Source of the DNA: Pseudoalteromonas ulvae UL12
Lineage (GTDB): Bacteria; Pseudomonadota; Gammaproteobacteria; Enterobacterales; Alteromonadaceae
Length of the DNA stretch: 64,000 nucleotides
Direction of reading: 5' to 3'
NCBI RefSeq assembly: GCF_014925405.1
Contig: NZ_AQHJ01000035.1
Span: 558,001-622,000, forward strand
Part shown: positions 43,483-51,844 of the stretch, piece after piece
Position numbering within the stretch: position 1 is the stretch's first letter
Layout of the letters: each line of letters starts with the position of its first letter
Made by a program: the position numbers and the translations under genes
Notes under the pieces: model-generated
The model's database searches: none
Told to the model about the DNA's origin: nothing
The model's input: the letters and a program-made list of their open reading frames with translations, nothing else

Positions 43483-44205
43483 TTAAATGCGTCGTCCATC
43501 ATCAATATATTTGCCATCCATTATTTGCTGATAAATTGTTTCAGCTTGCTCTTTAGCGAGTTTAACCTCACTGGGCGATAGTTTACGTTCGTCTAATTTA
43601 CGACTGTCGCTTGCTGCTTTATTACCATTAAACTCAGCAATCGTGTTCCAAATATACGATTTCACAATACTTTTTTGTGTGCCGAGTCCTTCAAAGTGCA
43701 TTAATGCTAAGTTAAATTGCGCAAGGGTGTAGTTTTGCGCTGCAGCTTTGGTGTACCAGTCAATTGCCAATTCATAGTCTTTTATCACGCCAATGCCATT
43801 GGTATAAAATACACCTAAATTAAATTGGGCCGCGGCGACACCCTTTTTGGCTGCTTGGGTAAACAGATCGGCCGCTTTTTGGTTATCTTGAGCTACACCA
43901 TTACCATCTTGGTAAAGCACGGCGAGTGAAAACATCGCATCTTCGTAGTTAAGGTCTACAGCTTGTTGAAATAAAGCTGCGGCTTGCTGGTAATTACGCG
44001 CAACGCCATGGCCATTTTCATACAATTTAGCTAATTCATAAATACCGGGTGCATAATTGTTGCTTGCTAGGTATTCAAACTCTGAAATGGCGGTGGCAAA
44101 GTCCCCAACATTTGCTGCATCTATGCCTCTTTGTAAGTCCGCAAAAACAGCGCTACTAAATAAAGTCGCAACTAAAACACTGCGTTTTAAAAGGTTTAAT
44201 ATCAT
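43483..44205 (-). CDS. Exported Sel1-repeat protein
   Basis: A 240-residue periplasmic protein with a signal peptide (cleavage near SAVFA) and four or so Sel1-like/TPR helical repeats, each of about 36 residues with the motif LAxLYxxGxGV, for example ELAKLYENGHGVARNYQQAA and SLAVLYQDGNGVAQDNQKAA. Sel1 repeats serve as protein-binding scaffolds. The end (LSPSEVKLAKEQAETIYQQI) is helical. Nothing in the context points to a partner; the next gene upstream is a GGDEF-EAL protein 135 bases away in the same direction. Function not known. Confidence 0.85.
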   Translation of the reverse strand: MILNLLKRSVLVATLFSSAVFADLQRGIDAANVGDFATAISEFEYLASNNYAPGIYELAKLYENGHGVARNYQQAAALFQQAVDLNYEDAMFSLAVLYQDGNGVAQDNQKAADLFTQAAKKGVAAAQFNLGVFYTNGIGVIKDYELAIDWYTKAAAQNYTLAQFNLALMHFEGLGTQKSIVKSYIWNTIAEFNGNKAASDSRKLDERKLSPSEVKLAKEQAETIYQQIMDGKYIDDGRRI

Positions 44206-44340
44206 ATTTGGATCAACTGGTTAGAGAACATAATTGTAATTTTAGCTTGCAATAGAGTGCATAGCTAGCGAATCGAGCGGTTAATTTGTTAGTAAGTTTA
44301 TATACCTGCTGAGCGAGTCGTTTGCACTTTGATTAGGCGT

Positions 44341-46317
44341 TTAAATCTGATAACTGCGATACGCTCCTTTGTCCGATTTGTCTTGCTCTTGTGGTAACCA
44401 CACTCCCGTACCCGTTGCTGCAATGTGATTGAGGTTTTGGGTCAGAACTTTATGCCCAACATTACGTGAAGATTCAGGTCGGCTGACTAAATAGCCTTGA
44501 ACACATTGAATGCCTAGATTTTTGACTAGTTCAAATTGTTCTGCATGTTCAATCCCCTCAGCCACGACTTTGAGGTTCAACTCTTTTCCAAGCTCGCTGA
44601 TAGAGTTGAGTATTTTATTATATTTAGGATTTTCATTTGCTTGGTCGATAAATAACTTATCGATTTTGATGATATCCACTGGGAGCTCAGCTAAGGTACT
44701 TAATGAACTAAAACCTGTGCCAAAATCATCAATGGCGATTAATACACCTTCGTTTCTGAGTAATTCTAACTGCTCGATGACCGCATCGGATGCTTCAATA
44801 AAACATGACTCAGTTATTTCAAGCATTAAGGCATGGGCCGGTAATCCTGCTTTGCCTAACATCGCCATGATCCAATCATGTAAGGGTCTGTGTTTGAGCT
44901 GTACACCAGATACATTGACCGATATTCTCACTTTTCGCATTCCAGCGTTATACCACGCGGACATTTGACGACAAGCTTCTTGCATAATCCAATCACCAAG
45001 TTCCAAAATAAGGTTTGATTCCTCAGCAATCGGAATAAATTCGCCTGGGGTGATATTGCCTTCAACCGGGTGTGTCCAGCGCACCAAAGCCTCAAAGTAA
45101 TCAATGCTACAGTCTTCTACATGAACAATTGGTTGAAATGACAAACTAAAGTTTTGGCTGGTTAATGCTAAGCGCATTTCTTCCAGTAAATAATGATAGC
45201 GGCGCATTTTACTGCCCATTTCTGGTGAATAGATACGGAAAATTCCACGGCCATCTGTTTTAGCGCGGTACATAGCGACATCAGCCATTTGTAAAAGCGC
45301 ATAAGGGGTTGAAGCACTGTCAGGAAAAACCGCGATACCAATACTGGCCCCAATTTTAATTATTTTGTTACCTAAAACGAAATCACGCTCAATCTCAAAT
45401 AAGACACTTTGTGCGACGTCCACAGCACGCTCTGCCTCAGTCAATTCTTCAATAAAAATCGAAAATTCGTCGCCGCCTAAACGGGATAAATTTTGTTCAA
45501 TCAAATTGGATGGGTGCACGTGACTTAAATGATGTGTCCGAATCACGTTTCTGAGTCTATCGGATACTTGGATCAGTACTTCATCCCCAAAGCTGTGACC
45601 AAATGAATCATTTACTTGTTTAAATCCATCTAAATCGATAAACAATAATGCCTGTTTTTGTTGGTTGTTTTGCGCATGATTAAGCTGGGTTTCTAGGTGA
45701 CTTAAATAAGCGTGGCGATCGGCTAAACCTGTTAGCTTATCTTGAACGATGTTTGTTTCGGTTTCACGCTGATATTGGGTGACTCGCTCACATAATTGAG
45801 TGATTGCTAAATCAAGTTTTATGAGATTTGAGGGTGAATGTTGCTGACTCGAAAAATCAATTTTAAATGCATCTAACAACATTTGAGCTTGCTGGTTAAG
45901 ATGCTTTAGAGTTTTATGTTGCTGATTTTTACGCCTGAAAGATAAGAATACGGGAATTAAAAATGCAGCGACAAAAATTAACAGTAAGGGAATATTTGTA
46001 AAAAACATCACTTTACTCAACAAAAAATTTAATTGAATAGCCTGTAACTGGGTTGAATTCGATTTAATGACTAAATAAAGGGTCTCATCTTTAGAAATGA
46101 TATCGGAATGCCAAAAAAAAGCGGATAACACAGGGTGTTTTTTGGTCTTGTCTGAGATTGTGTTTGCATCAAACGTTTCGATATAGCGCGGAAACATATC
46201 TTGGTGCAGCACTCCCACTCCTTGTGCGAGAGACAGCATAAATAAAATATAAACAAGCACTAAGCTCGCTAGCAGAGTCAATGATGATTTTAAGACTGTA
46301 TATTGACTTTTTTTCAC
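44341..46317 (-). CDS. Membrane GGDEF-EAL protein, c-di-GMP turnover
   Basis: A 658-residue inner-membrane protein with two membrane segments (about 11-33 and 105-128) bounding a small periplasmic sensor loop. A helical linker leads to a GGDEF domain (about 190-350) with intact LGGDEFSIF, but no RxxD inhibitory site is visible. The EAL domain (about 365-620) has YFEALVRW, VSGVQL, ITES, IDDFGTGFSSL, IKIDKLFID, AEGIE and QGYLVSRP, all expected for an active phosphodiesterase. It may both make and degrade c-di-GMP; the net direction cannot be told. The signal sensed is unknown. Confidence 0.93.
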   Translation of the reverse strand: MKKSQYTVLKSSLTLLASLVLVYILFMLSLAQGVGVLHQDMFPRYIETFDANTISDKTKKHPVLSAFFWHSDIISKDETLYLVIKSNSTQLQAIQLNFLLSKVMFFTNIPLLLIFVAAFLIPVFLSFRRKNQQHKTLKHLNQQAQMLLDAFKIDFSSQQHSPSNLIKLDLAITQLCERVTQYQRETETNIVQDKLTGLADRHAYLSHLETQLNHAQNNQQKQALLFIDLDGFKQVNDSFGHSFGDEVLIQVSDRLRNVIRTHHLSHVHPSNLIEQNLSRLGGDEFSIFIEELTEAERAVDVAQSVLFEIERDFVLGNKIIKIGASIGIAVFPDSASTPYALLQMADVAMYRAKTDGRGIFRIYSPEMGSKMRRYHYLLEEMRLALTSQNFSLSFQPIVHVEDCSIDYFEALVRWTHPVEGNITPGEFIPIAEESNLILELGDWIMQEACRQMSAWYNAGMRKVRISVNVSGVQLKHRPLHDWIMAMLGKAGLPAHALMLEITESCFIEASDAVIEQLELLRNEGVLIAIDDFGTGFSSLSTLAELPVDIIKIDKLFIDQANENPKYNKILNSISELGKELNLKVVAEGIEHAEQFELVKNLGIQCVQGYLVSRPESSRNVGHKVLTQNLNHIAATGTGVWLPQEQDKSDKGAYRSYQI

Positions 46318-46537
46318 AGCCCCGCCTTAGGTGATGTATGAATGGTCATTAATGTATATAACACGTGTGTTTATAAGTATAGGTGACAGCTACAAGCCAG
46401 ACAATTTGAATTTAGAATTACAAAACGAGGTATATCGAAACTATAGAGATATCTAGTCTAATTTACTGATTATTCTGTCGACTTTCAGAATTATTACTAT
46501 ACTGAGCCATGAAAACAACCTCATGGGACACTTTTAC

Positions 46538-47221
46538 ATGAATTATATCGGAAAAATATCAACGCTGGTGCTGCTCAGTGCCAGTTCGTGCGCATTAGCG
46601 GATGTGTCTAGCACAGTATCAATCACAAACGATTATCTCTTTAATGGTATTACCCAGACAGATGAAGATCCTGCTTTGCAAGCCTCGCTTGACTGGTGGA
46701 ATGATACTGGTTGGTACGTTGGGGCTTGGGGATCTAATGTTGACTTTGGTGATGACACTGATATTGAAGTCGATTTTTATGGTGGTTATGCTTTTGAGTT
46801 AAATAGTGAGATGTCGGTTGATTTAGGTTTTGCTCATTATACTTATCATGGTGGCGACGACAGCTCAGATATAAATTATACCGAGATTTACTCTAAATTT
46901 ACCTTATCAAATGCAGAGCTTAATTTTTGGTACAGTCCTGATTTTGTCGGCTCAGATGCGGGACATTTCATTGCCATGTTTAACTACAACTTTCCAGTGT
47001 CAGATGAGTTAAGTTTTGTCTTGGGGATTGATTACTCAAAAAGCTTAGATGATGACAAATTTGAGTGGCAAGCAGGAAAAGATAATTATGTGCATTATCA
47101 AGCTGCAGCGAACTATGCATGGTCTGGTTTTGACTTCACACTAGGGGTGCATCAAACCAACTTAGATGCGTATGATGATACCAGTGTACAGCTAATGGTC
47201 AGTCGAACATTTGAATTTTAA
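46538..47221 (+). CDS. TorF family putative porin
   Basis: A 227-residue outer-membrane protein of the gammaproteobacterial TorF (TIGR02001-like) family. A signal peptide (MNYIGKISTLVLLSASSCALA) precedes a beta-barrel starting SSTVSITNDYLFNGITQTD, the hallmark of this family, and ending with SRTFEF, a terminal Phe as expected. I chose the ATG at 46538; the ATG at 46523 would add five residues before the signal peptide. It forms a small pore of unknown selectivity. Monocistronic; hairpin at the 3' end. Confidence 0.88.
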   Translation: MNYIGKISTLVLLSASSCALADVSSTVSITNDYLFNGITQTDEDPALQASLDWWNDTGWYVGAWGSNVDFGDDTDIEVDFYGGYAFELNSEMSVDLGFAHYTYHGGDDSSDINYTEIYSKFTLSNAELNFWYSPDFVGSDAGHFIAMFNYNFPVSDELSFVLGIDYSKSLDDDKFEWQAGKDNYVHYQAAANYAWSGFDFTLGVHQTNLDAYDDTSVQLMVSRTFEF

Positions 47222-47227
47222 ATGATA

Positions 47228-47247
47228 AAAGGTGCCTGATCACCTTT
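47228..47247. terminator. Terminator between convergent genes
   Basis: AAAGGTG and CACCTTT form a 7-bp stem with loop CCTGAT. It lies six bases past the porin stop and overlaps the stop of the convergent peptidase gene. Confidence 0.5.
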
Positions 47248-48112
47248 ACCATTGTTGATAGGTTCGGGTGATTTGAGCATCACTAATGGCTGGAAAATCA
47301 GCTCTAGTGCGATATTGGAAATATAAGCGACTAAAAACTTGGCTCTGAGAGTAGCGATCTAAGAGAGTTACGAGCTCCGAGCCTGTGAGAGTTGATGAAT
47401 CTTGCGTACAGGCTCTGCACGCTAAAATAACGTCCTTTAAATTAGTGTTACGATCGAGTAGCGCGATTTCTGCTTCTATAAAATAGGCCACGCCTGACCA
47501 ATAAACCCGCTGATAGGCGTTCAGGTGCCACATATTATCTGATACTTCATTTAATGCTCCTGAAACTTTGCGAGTTTGTATTTTCCCTCTAGCCAAGCCT
47601 GCGCGGACACGCTGCGTGTACTGAACCTGATTTAATAACCCTTGCCTGAGCATTATGTGCTGTTGCATATAGGTGGCAAATCCTTCATTGAGCCAAATAG
47701 AATCCGCCTCTGTTAAAGGCAAATAAAGATGCGCTAACTCGTGATATAGCGTCCAATCTTGTTTTAATTCTTCAAGCTCTGCAAACCGGTCGATGGTCAA
47801 TGCGACTCTGTTTGTCTTTGCGCGGTTTATCTGTGCCCAAGGGACAGGCTCATTAGCGAGCCACTTTGCCTCAATGTCAAAAGCATATGAGTTGGCTTCG
47901 AGTGGCCCTAATTGTGCTTGGGTCGCATCAATGGCAAATGTGATCCATTGATGAATGGTGTGCTGAGCTGATTTTGGTAGTTCATGAATACCATTAACTT
48001 GAGGAAGCTGCGACGCGTTAAGTTGGGTATGTAAGCACAGCAGAAGCACACCAAGCCATTTTAATAATTTCTTTCGCCTAATCAGGCAATATCGTTCAAA
48101 CACAGAATTCAA
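47246..48112 (-). CDS. Exported M1-like (gluzincin) metallopeptidase
   Basis: A 288-residue exported zinc protein: a basic start, hydrophobic segment (LLKWLGVLLLCLHTQL, about 16-31), then a catalytic core with YHELAHLYLPLT and, 18 residues later, WLNEGFATY. This HExxH-18-E arrangement is that of M1 aminopeptidase-type gluzincins, but the protein is about a third of a full M1 enzyme and lacks the substrate-binding GAMEN domain. Two cysteine pairs near the end (ACRACTQ) may form disulfides. It follows the EEP-family gene by nine bases, so they are one operon. Activity on peptides is probable, but specificity is unknown. Confidence 0.8.
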   Translation of the reverse strand: MNSVFERYCLIRRKKLLKWLGVLLLCLHTQLNASQLPQVNGIHELPKSAQHTIHQWITFAIDATQAQLGPLEANSYAFDIEAKWLANEPVPWAQINRAKTNRVALTIDRFAELEELKQDWTLYHELAHLYLPLTEADSIWLNEGFATYMQQHIMLRQGLLNQVQYTQRVRAGLARGKIQTRKVSGALNEVSDNMWHLNAYQRVYWSGVAYFIEAEIALLDRNTNLKDVILACRACTQDSSTLTGSELVTLLDRYSQSQVFSRLYFQYRTRADFPAISDAQITRTYQQW

Positions 48113-48121
48113 CTTATTTAT

Positions 48122-49078
48122 TTAACGGCTTTGGTTGAGTATGAAACGATACTCAAGGCCTAAATGATCACTGTTGGGGATTGTGACTGTTTTAAATTCA
48201 AGTATGGTCATGTGTTCGCTCATAAAACAATGATCAATGGCAATGCGAACCACATTTGCAAGCCAAGCAACAGCCTTTGAATGTGGCCAGCTAGTGTAAT
48301 ACCCAACTTGCTCGATACAAGGTGTTAAAAAATCAAAACGTGGAAAGTAATATGACCATGGACTGGTATTTATATCCCCAGTAATCCAAGTTATTTGCTG
48401 AGGATGATGCTTAACAAGATTTTTAAGTTCTGCCAATAATTGATTGCGTGTTTGCCAACTTTCTTTCGTTCTAGGAGATGGCGGGTGGAGCGCATAAAAG
48501 CGTACTAATTGATGATCAATTAATAGCTCTAATTCGATAATGACCGCTGACTTGCCTTCAAATTGGTGGATGTGACGTTTTACAATTGGATATTTACTTA
48601 TAATACCCATGCCAGCGGGAAGCCCTTCGATTTGGGCATAGCCGAGGTTGGGGCGGCCATTGGCTAATTTTCCGAATGCTTCTCTTTGCGTATCATTGAC
48701 TTCAAATAAAATATAAATATCAGCATTCTTTTTATCGAGAAAATCATAAAGTGCATCCATATCAGCATTGTAATAAGACAGATTCCCTTGAAACACATAA
48801 ACATCATCAGAGACACTATGTCCGGTTAAGTTTGGTACCGCAGGCAGCAGTGAGGCAAAGTTAACGATAGTGAAAACAACATAGAGACAAAACGAGATCA
48901 AAAATAATGATCGAACCAACCAAAAGGTAACGATTAACAAAAAAAAGGTAAGCAACGCGTAGGTTAGTTGAAAATTGACCACTAAGTCGAGCAGCCAACT
49001 CCCTTTTAATGCACTGATGGAAGGCAGAGCAATTAAAAATAAGCACATCAGCATACATACTGTCAGTAAATATCGCAT
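48122..49078 (-). CDS. Membrane-anchored endonuclease/exonuclease/phosphatase protein
   Basis: A 318-residue protein with three membrane segments in its first 80 residues and a C-terminal EEP domain (about 95-315) facing the periplasm. Conserved metal and catalytic motifs are visible: ILFEVND near 125, GDINTSPWS near 235, AIDHCFMS near 282 and SDHLG near 305. The EEP fold covers nucleases, sphingomyelinase-like and inositol phosphatase-like enzymes, so the substrate is open; the periplasmic placement suggests extracellular nucleic acid or lipid. Operon with the M1-like peptidase. Upstream 49079-49380 is the TonB-receptor regulatory gap. Confidence 0.82.
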   Translation of the reverse strand: MRYLLTVCMLMCLFLIALPSISALKGSWLLDLVVNFQLTYALLTFFLLIVTFWLVRSLFLISFCLYVVFTIVNFASLLPAVPNLTGHSVSDDVYVFQGNLSYYNADMDALYDFLDKKNADIYILFEVNDTQREAFGKLANGRPNLGYAQIEGLPAGMGIISKYPIVKRHIHQFEGKSAVIIELELLIDHQLVRFYALHPPSPRTKESWQTRNQLLAELKNLVKHHPQQITWITGDINTSPWSYYFPRFDFLTPCIEQVGYYTSWPHSKAVAWLANVVRIAIDHCFMSEHMTILEFKTVTIPNSDHLGLEYRFILNQSR

Positions 49079-49160
49079 AGAGCCCTGATCATTTTTATAT
49101 GATTACCATTAAGGATAGCAGAGTGAAAGGGTTTAAAAATTGTCTAAATAGCATTTGTTT

Positions 49161-49174
49161 TTTACATATGTAAA
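49161..49174. promoter_or_regulatory. Perfect 14-bp palindrome upstream of the TonB receptor
   Basis: TTTACATATGTAAA is perfectly symmetric and lies about 205 bases upstream of the receptor ATG and 83 bases upstream of the divergent EEP gene. Probably a binding site for a dimeric regulator. Confidence 0.4.
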
Positions 49175-49204
49175 TGGTTGGTATTAATAGTGTATAAGGT
49201 AAAT

Positions 49205-49214
49205 GTTTGCAAAC
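49205..49214. promoter_or_regulatory. Perfect 10-bp palindrome upstream of the TonB receptor
   Basis: GTTTGCAAAC lies 30 bases after the 14-bp palindrome, nearly three helical turns, so a pair of sites for one protein is conceivable. Otherwise the 302-base gap 49079-49380 holds only AT-rich sequence with no gene. Confidence 0.35.
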
Positions 49215-49380
49215 CTATTCATCAAAAAACCCGTTTAAATGGCGCTTAAATGAATATAATTCTATTTGTAGTAAATAATGATGCATGTACCAGTTTTGCT
49301 GGCTTGTTATTTATATTTATTCATGGTTTTCTACATTCACAAAAACACAACAATTATATCCATACGGGGATGCGTATATT

Positions 49381-51783
49381 ATGTTCAAACCAAGTATATT
49401 GACCTTGGCCGTTACAGCCGCGTTAACTTCACCGCTTGCTATCAGTGATGAGCAAAGTGGGGTCGTTGATGAAAAATCATTAGAGGTCATTCAAATCACC
49501 GCAACAAGACGCAGTGGCTCAGTACAAGATGCGCCTTTAAATGTGACTGCGCTTGATGCTGATTTAATGCAAGCACAAAATATCAGTGAGCTGGCAGACA
49601 TTGCCCGTTGGGTGCCAGGCCTGACTATCACTGACCAAGGGGGGCGCTCTGGTTCGCCTATTATTGTTCGTGGTTTAAATACAAACTCATCAGGCCCAGG
49701 CTCTGATGGCGGAACCGTGGCAACTTACATCAATGAGATACCAGTTGCCATTGATATGCGCCTGACCGATGTTGAACAGGTTGAGGTGCTTATTGGGCCA
49801 CAAGGTACTTTGTACGGCGCGGGAACATTGGGTGGTGCAATTCGCTATATGCTCAAAGCGCCTGATTTGGATTTAACGACATTGGATATTCATGGCGATG
49901 CATTCCAAGGTTCGCAAAGTGATAATTTGGGTAGTGAAGCTGGTTTTGTATTTAACCTACCGCTTATTGAAGAGACGTTAGCGCTGCGTGCCAGCTTCAA
50001 TCGTTTTGATGATCCGGGTTTTGTCGATTACAACTATGTAGTGAAACAAGGTGGGGTATCTTTACCTGACCCAGATTGGGCAGATCAAAATGCCATCCAG
50101 CAAAACCTTAAACAAGTCGCAGATGCAAATGGCGAAACGACCACCACAGGTAGAGTGTCAGTCCGTTGGCAACCAGTTGATTGGTTCGATGGGACATTAA
50201 ATTATTTTTATCAAAAACAAGCCTCTGAAGGGCGTTCGATTGTCCATCATAATGCGCTTAACCCAGATAATGGGCTAAATAACATCATTAGCGAGTATGA
50301 ATCGGCTTACCGCTACGAAGAGCCGCGCGATAAAGAAGATTCATTATTAAGTTTAGAATTAAAAGCTGATTTAGGCTTCGCTGAACTTGTGTCTGCGACT
50401 GGATTTTCTGAATTTGATGCGGTTGGGCAACGGGATCAAACCGATTTATTGATTCGCTTAGATTATGGCTATGAAGAGTTTCCAGCGTTTTCAGCATTTA
50501 CTCGTGAAGAAAGCCATCAAGAAACGTTCACCCAAGAGCTTCGTTTAGTGTCGCAAAACGATAGCGCCTTGAACTGGATTGCGGGTGTTTTTTACAACAA
50601 GCTCGAAACTGATGGGTCAAGTAAAGAATTCACGCCAGGCTTTGGCGAGTATGCGGTTGAAAATTGGGGGGCAGCGCAAACCCGCCCTGATAATCTAGAG
50701 TATTATTCTATTGATCGCAGTGAAGTCACTGAACAAGCTATTTTTGGTGAGTTAGGTTATCAAATTAATGATGATTTGACCGTCACTGTCGGGGCTCGAT
50801 TTTATGAATATGAAGTATCAGCCGAATCTGCTGTTGATTTCCCGCTCTTAAATACGCTCTTTTATGGTGCAGGACCCAATGACATTACTCTTAATTTTGA
50901 GGATACTTTTGCCGAAGACGACGGAAGTTTATTCAAGTTTAATGCAAACTATCAATTTAACGATACCGTTATGGCGTATGTGACGGTGAGTGAAGGATTT
51001 AGAATTGGCGGCTCTAACGGTTTAGCACCTTGTCCAGATCCGTTACCGGACAAACAATCAGGCTGTGGTCAACCAGATGAAATGTTATATACCGCAGACA
51101 CGACTACCAATTATGAGCTGGGCTTAAAAAGTACCTGGATGCGCAACCGACTTCATTTTAATGCCGCGGTGTTTAATGTTGATTGGGAAGATGCACAAAT
51201 TGCCGGTGCCACAGTGGTTGGGCAATTGCCTTACACCTCAAATGCAGGAACGGCGAATTCTAAAGGCTTAGAGTTATCATCTCGTGCGATGCTCACCGAT
51301 TCGCTTACGGCCTATGCCACTTATGCTTATACGAAAGTTGAGCTGACTTCTGATGCGCCATTCTTGTTTAACTCAGATGGTACAGATGGCGGTAAAAAAG
51401 GCGATCGCTTACCTGGTTCACCTGAACAGCAGTTCTCACTCGGAGTGAACTACCAAACTGAAGTGCTTAATGATAAAACGCTTGATATCAACTACGGTTT
51501 AACAGCGCAAAGTGATTCAATCTCTAAAGTGGGCTTACATGCCAATGGTGAAACGTTGCCGGGTTATGGGCTAAGTAATATTTCTGCCAAGCTCACAGCT
51601 GATGCATGGTCAGCCACAGTGTATGTTGATAATATGTTTGATAAATATACATATACATCGGTTCGCCGTGATGTTGGTGATATTACTTCGACAAATGGCG
51701 CGCAAATTCAACGCAACTACGGTCATTATATTAACCGACCTTTAACAGTGGGGATTAAGTTCAATTATCAATTTGAACTTTAA
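49381..51783 (+). CDS. TonB-dependent outer-membrane receptor
   Basis: An 800-residue receptor. The signal peptide (MFKPSILTLAVTAALTSPLA) is followed by a TonB box near residue 33 (LEVIQITATRR), the plug domain (to about 170, with VRGLNTNSS, and IGPQGTLYGAGTLGGAI) and a 22-strand barrel. Two cysteines in one loop (APCPDPL, QSGCGQP) could form a disulfide. ATG 49381 has GGGGAT eight bases upstream; the frame from 49285 would add 32 unlikely residues. Receptors of this class import siderophores, vitamins, glycans or aromatic compounds. The neighbour TPR-sulfotransferase is a recurrent companion in Alteromonadales. Ligand unknown. Confidence 0.93.
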   Translation: MFKPSILTLAVTAALTSPLAISDEQSGVVDEKSLEVIQITATRRSGSVQDAPLNVTALDADLMQAQNISELADIARWVPGLTITDQGGRSGSPIIVRGLNTNSSGPGSDGGTVATYINEIPVAIDMRLTDVEQVEVLIGPQGTLYGAGTLGGAIRYMLKAPDLDLTTLDIHGDAFQGSQSDNLGSEAGFVFNLPLIEETLALRASFNRFDDPGFVDYNYVVKQGGVSLPDPDWADQNAIQQNLKQVADANGETTTTGRVSVRWQPVDWFDGTLNYFYQKQASEGRSIVHHNALNPDNGLNNIISEYESAYRYEEPRDKEDSLLSLELKADLGFAELVSATGFSEFDAVGQRDQTDLLIRLDYGYEEFPAFSAFTREESHQETFTQELRLVSQNDSALNWIAGVFYNKLETDGSSKEFTPGFGEYAVENWGAAQTRPDNLEYYSIDRSEVTEQAIFGELGYQINDDLTVTVGARFYEYEVSAESAVDFPLLNTLFYGAGPNDITLNFEDTFAEDDGSLFKFNANYQFNDTVMAYVTVSEGFRIGGSNGLAPCPDPLPDKQSGCGQPDEMLYTADTTTNYELGLKSTWMRNRLHFNAAVFNVDWEDAQIAGATVVGQLPYTSNAGTANSKGLELSSRAMLTDSLTAYATYAYTKVELTSDAPFLFNSDGTDGGKKGDRLPGSPEQQFSLGVNYQTEVLNDKTLDINYGLTAQSDSISKVGLHANGETLPGYGLSNISAKLTADAWSATVYVDNMFDKYTYTSVRRDVGDITSTNGAQIQRNYGHYINRPLTVGIKFNYQFEL

Positions 51784-51803
51784 ACTATCATCATAATAAG
51801 CTA

Positions 51804-51830
51804 ACAGCCCAACGATTGGGCTGTTTTTTT
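51804..51830 (+). terminator. Rho-independent terminator after the TonB receptor
   Basis: ACAGCCCAA and TTGGGCTGT form a 9-bp stem with a 3-base loop, followed by TTTTTT. It should end most receptor transcripts, so the next gene is expressed by read-through or its own promoter. Confidence 0.9.
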
Positions 51831-51844
51831 AAGTAGACTACTTC

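Noticed and set aside
44510..44968. A 152-codon plus-strand frame inside the GGDEF-EAL gene
   Set aside because: Fully antisense to the conserved EAL motifs; serine-rich composition typical of shadow frames.
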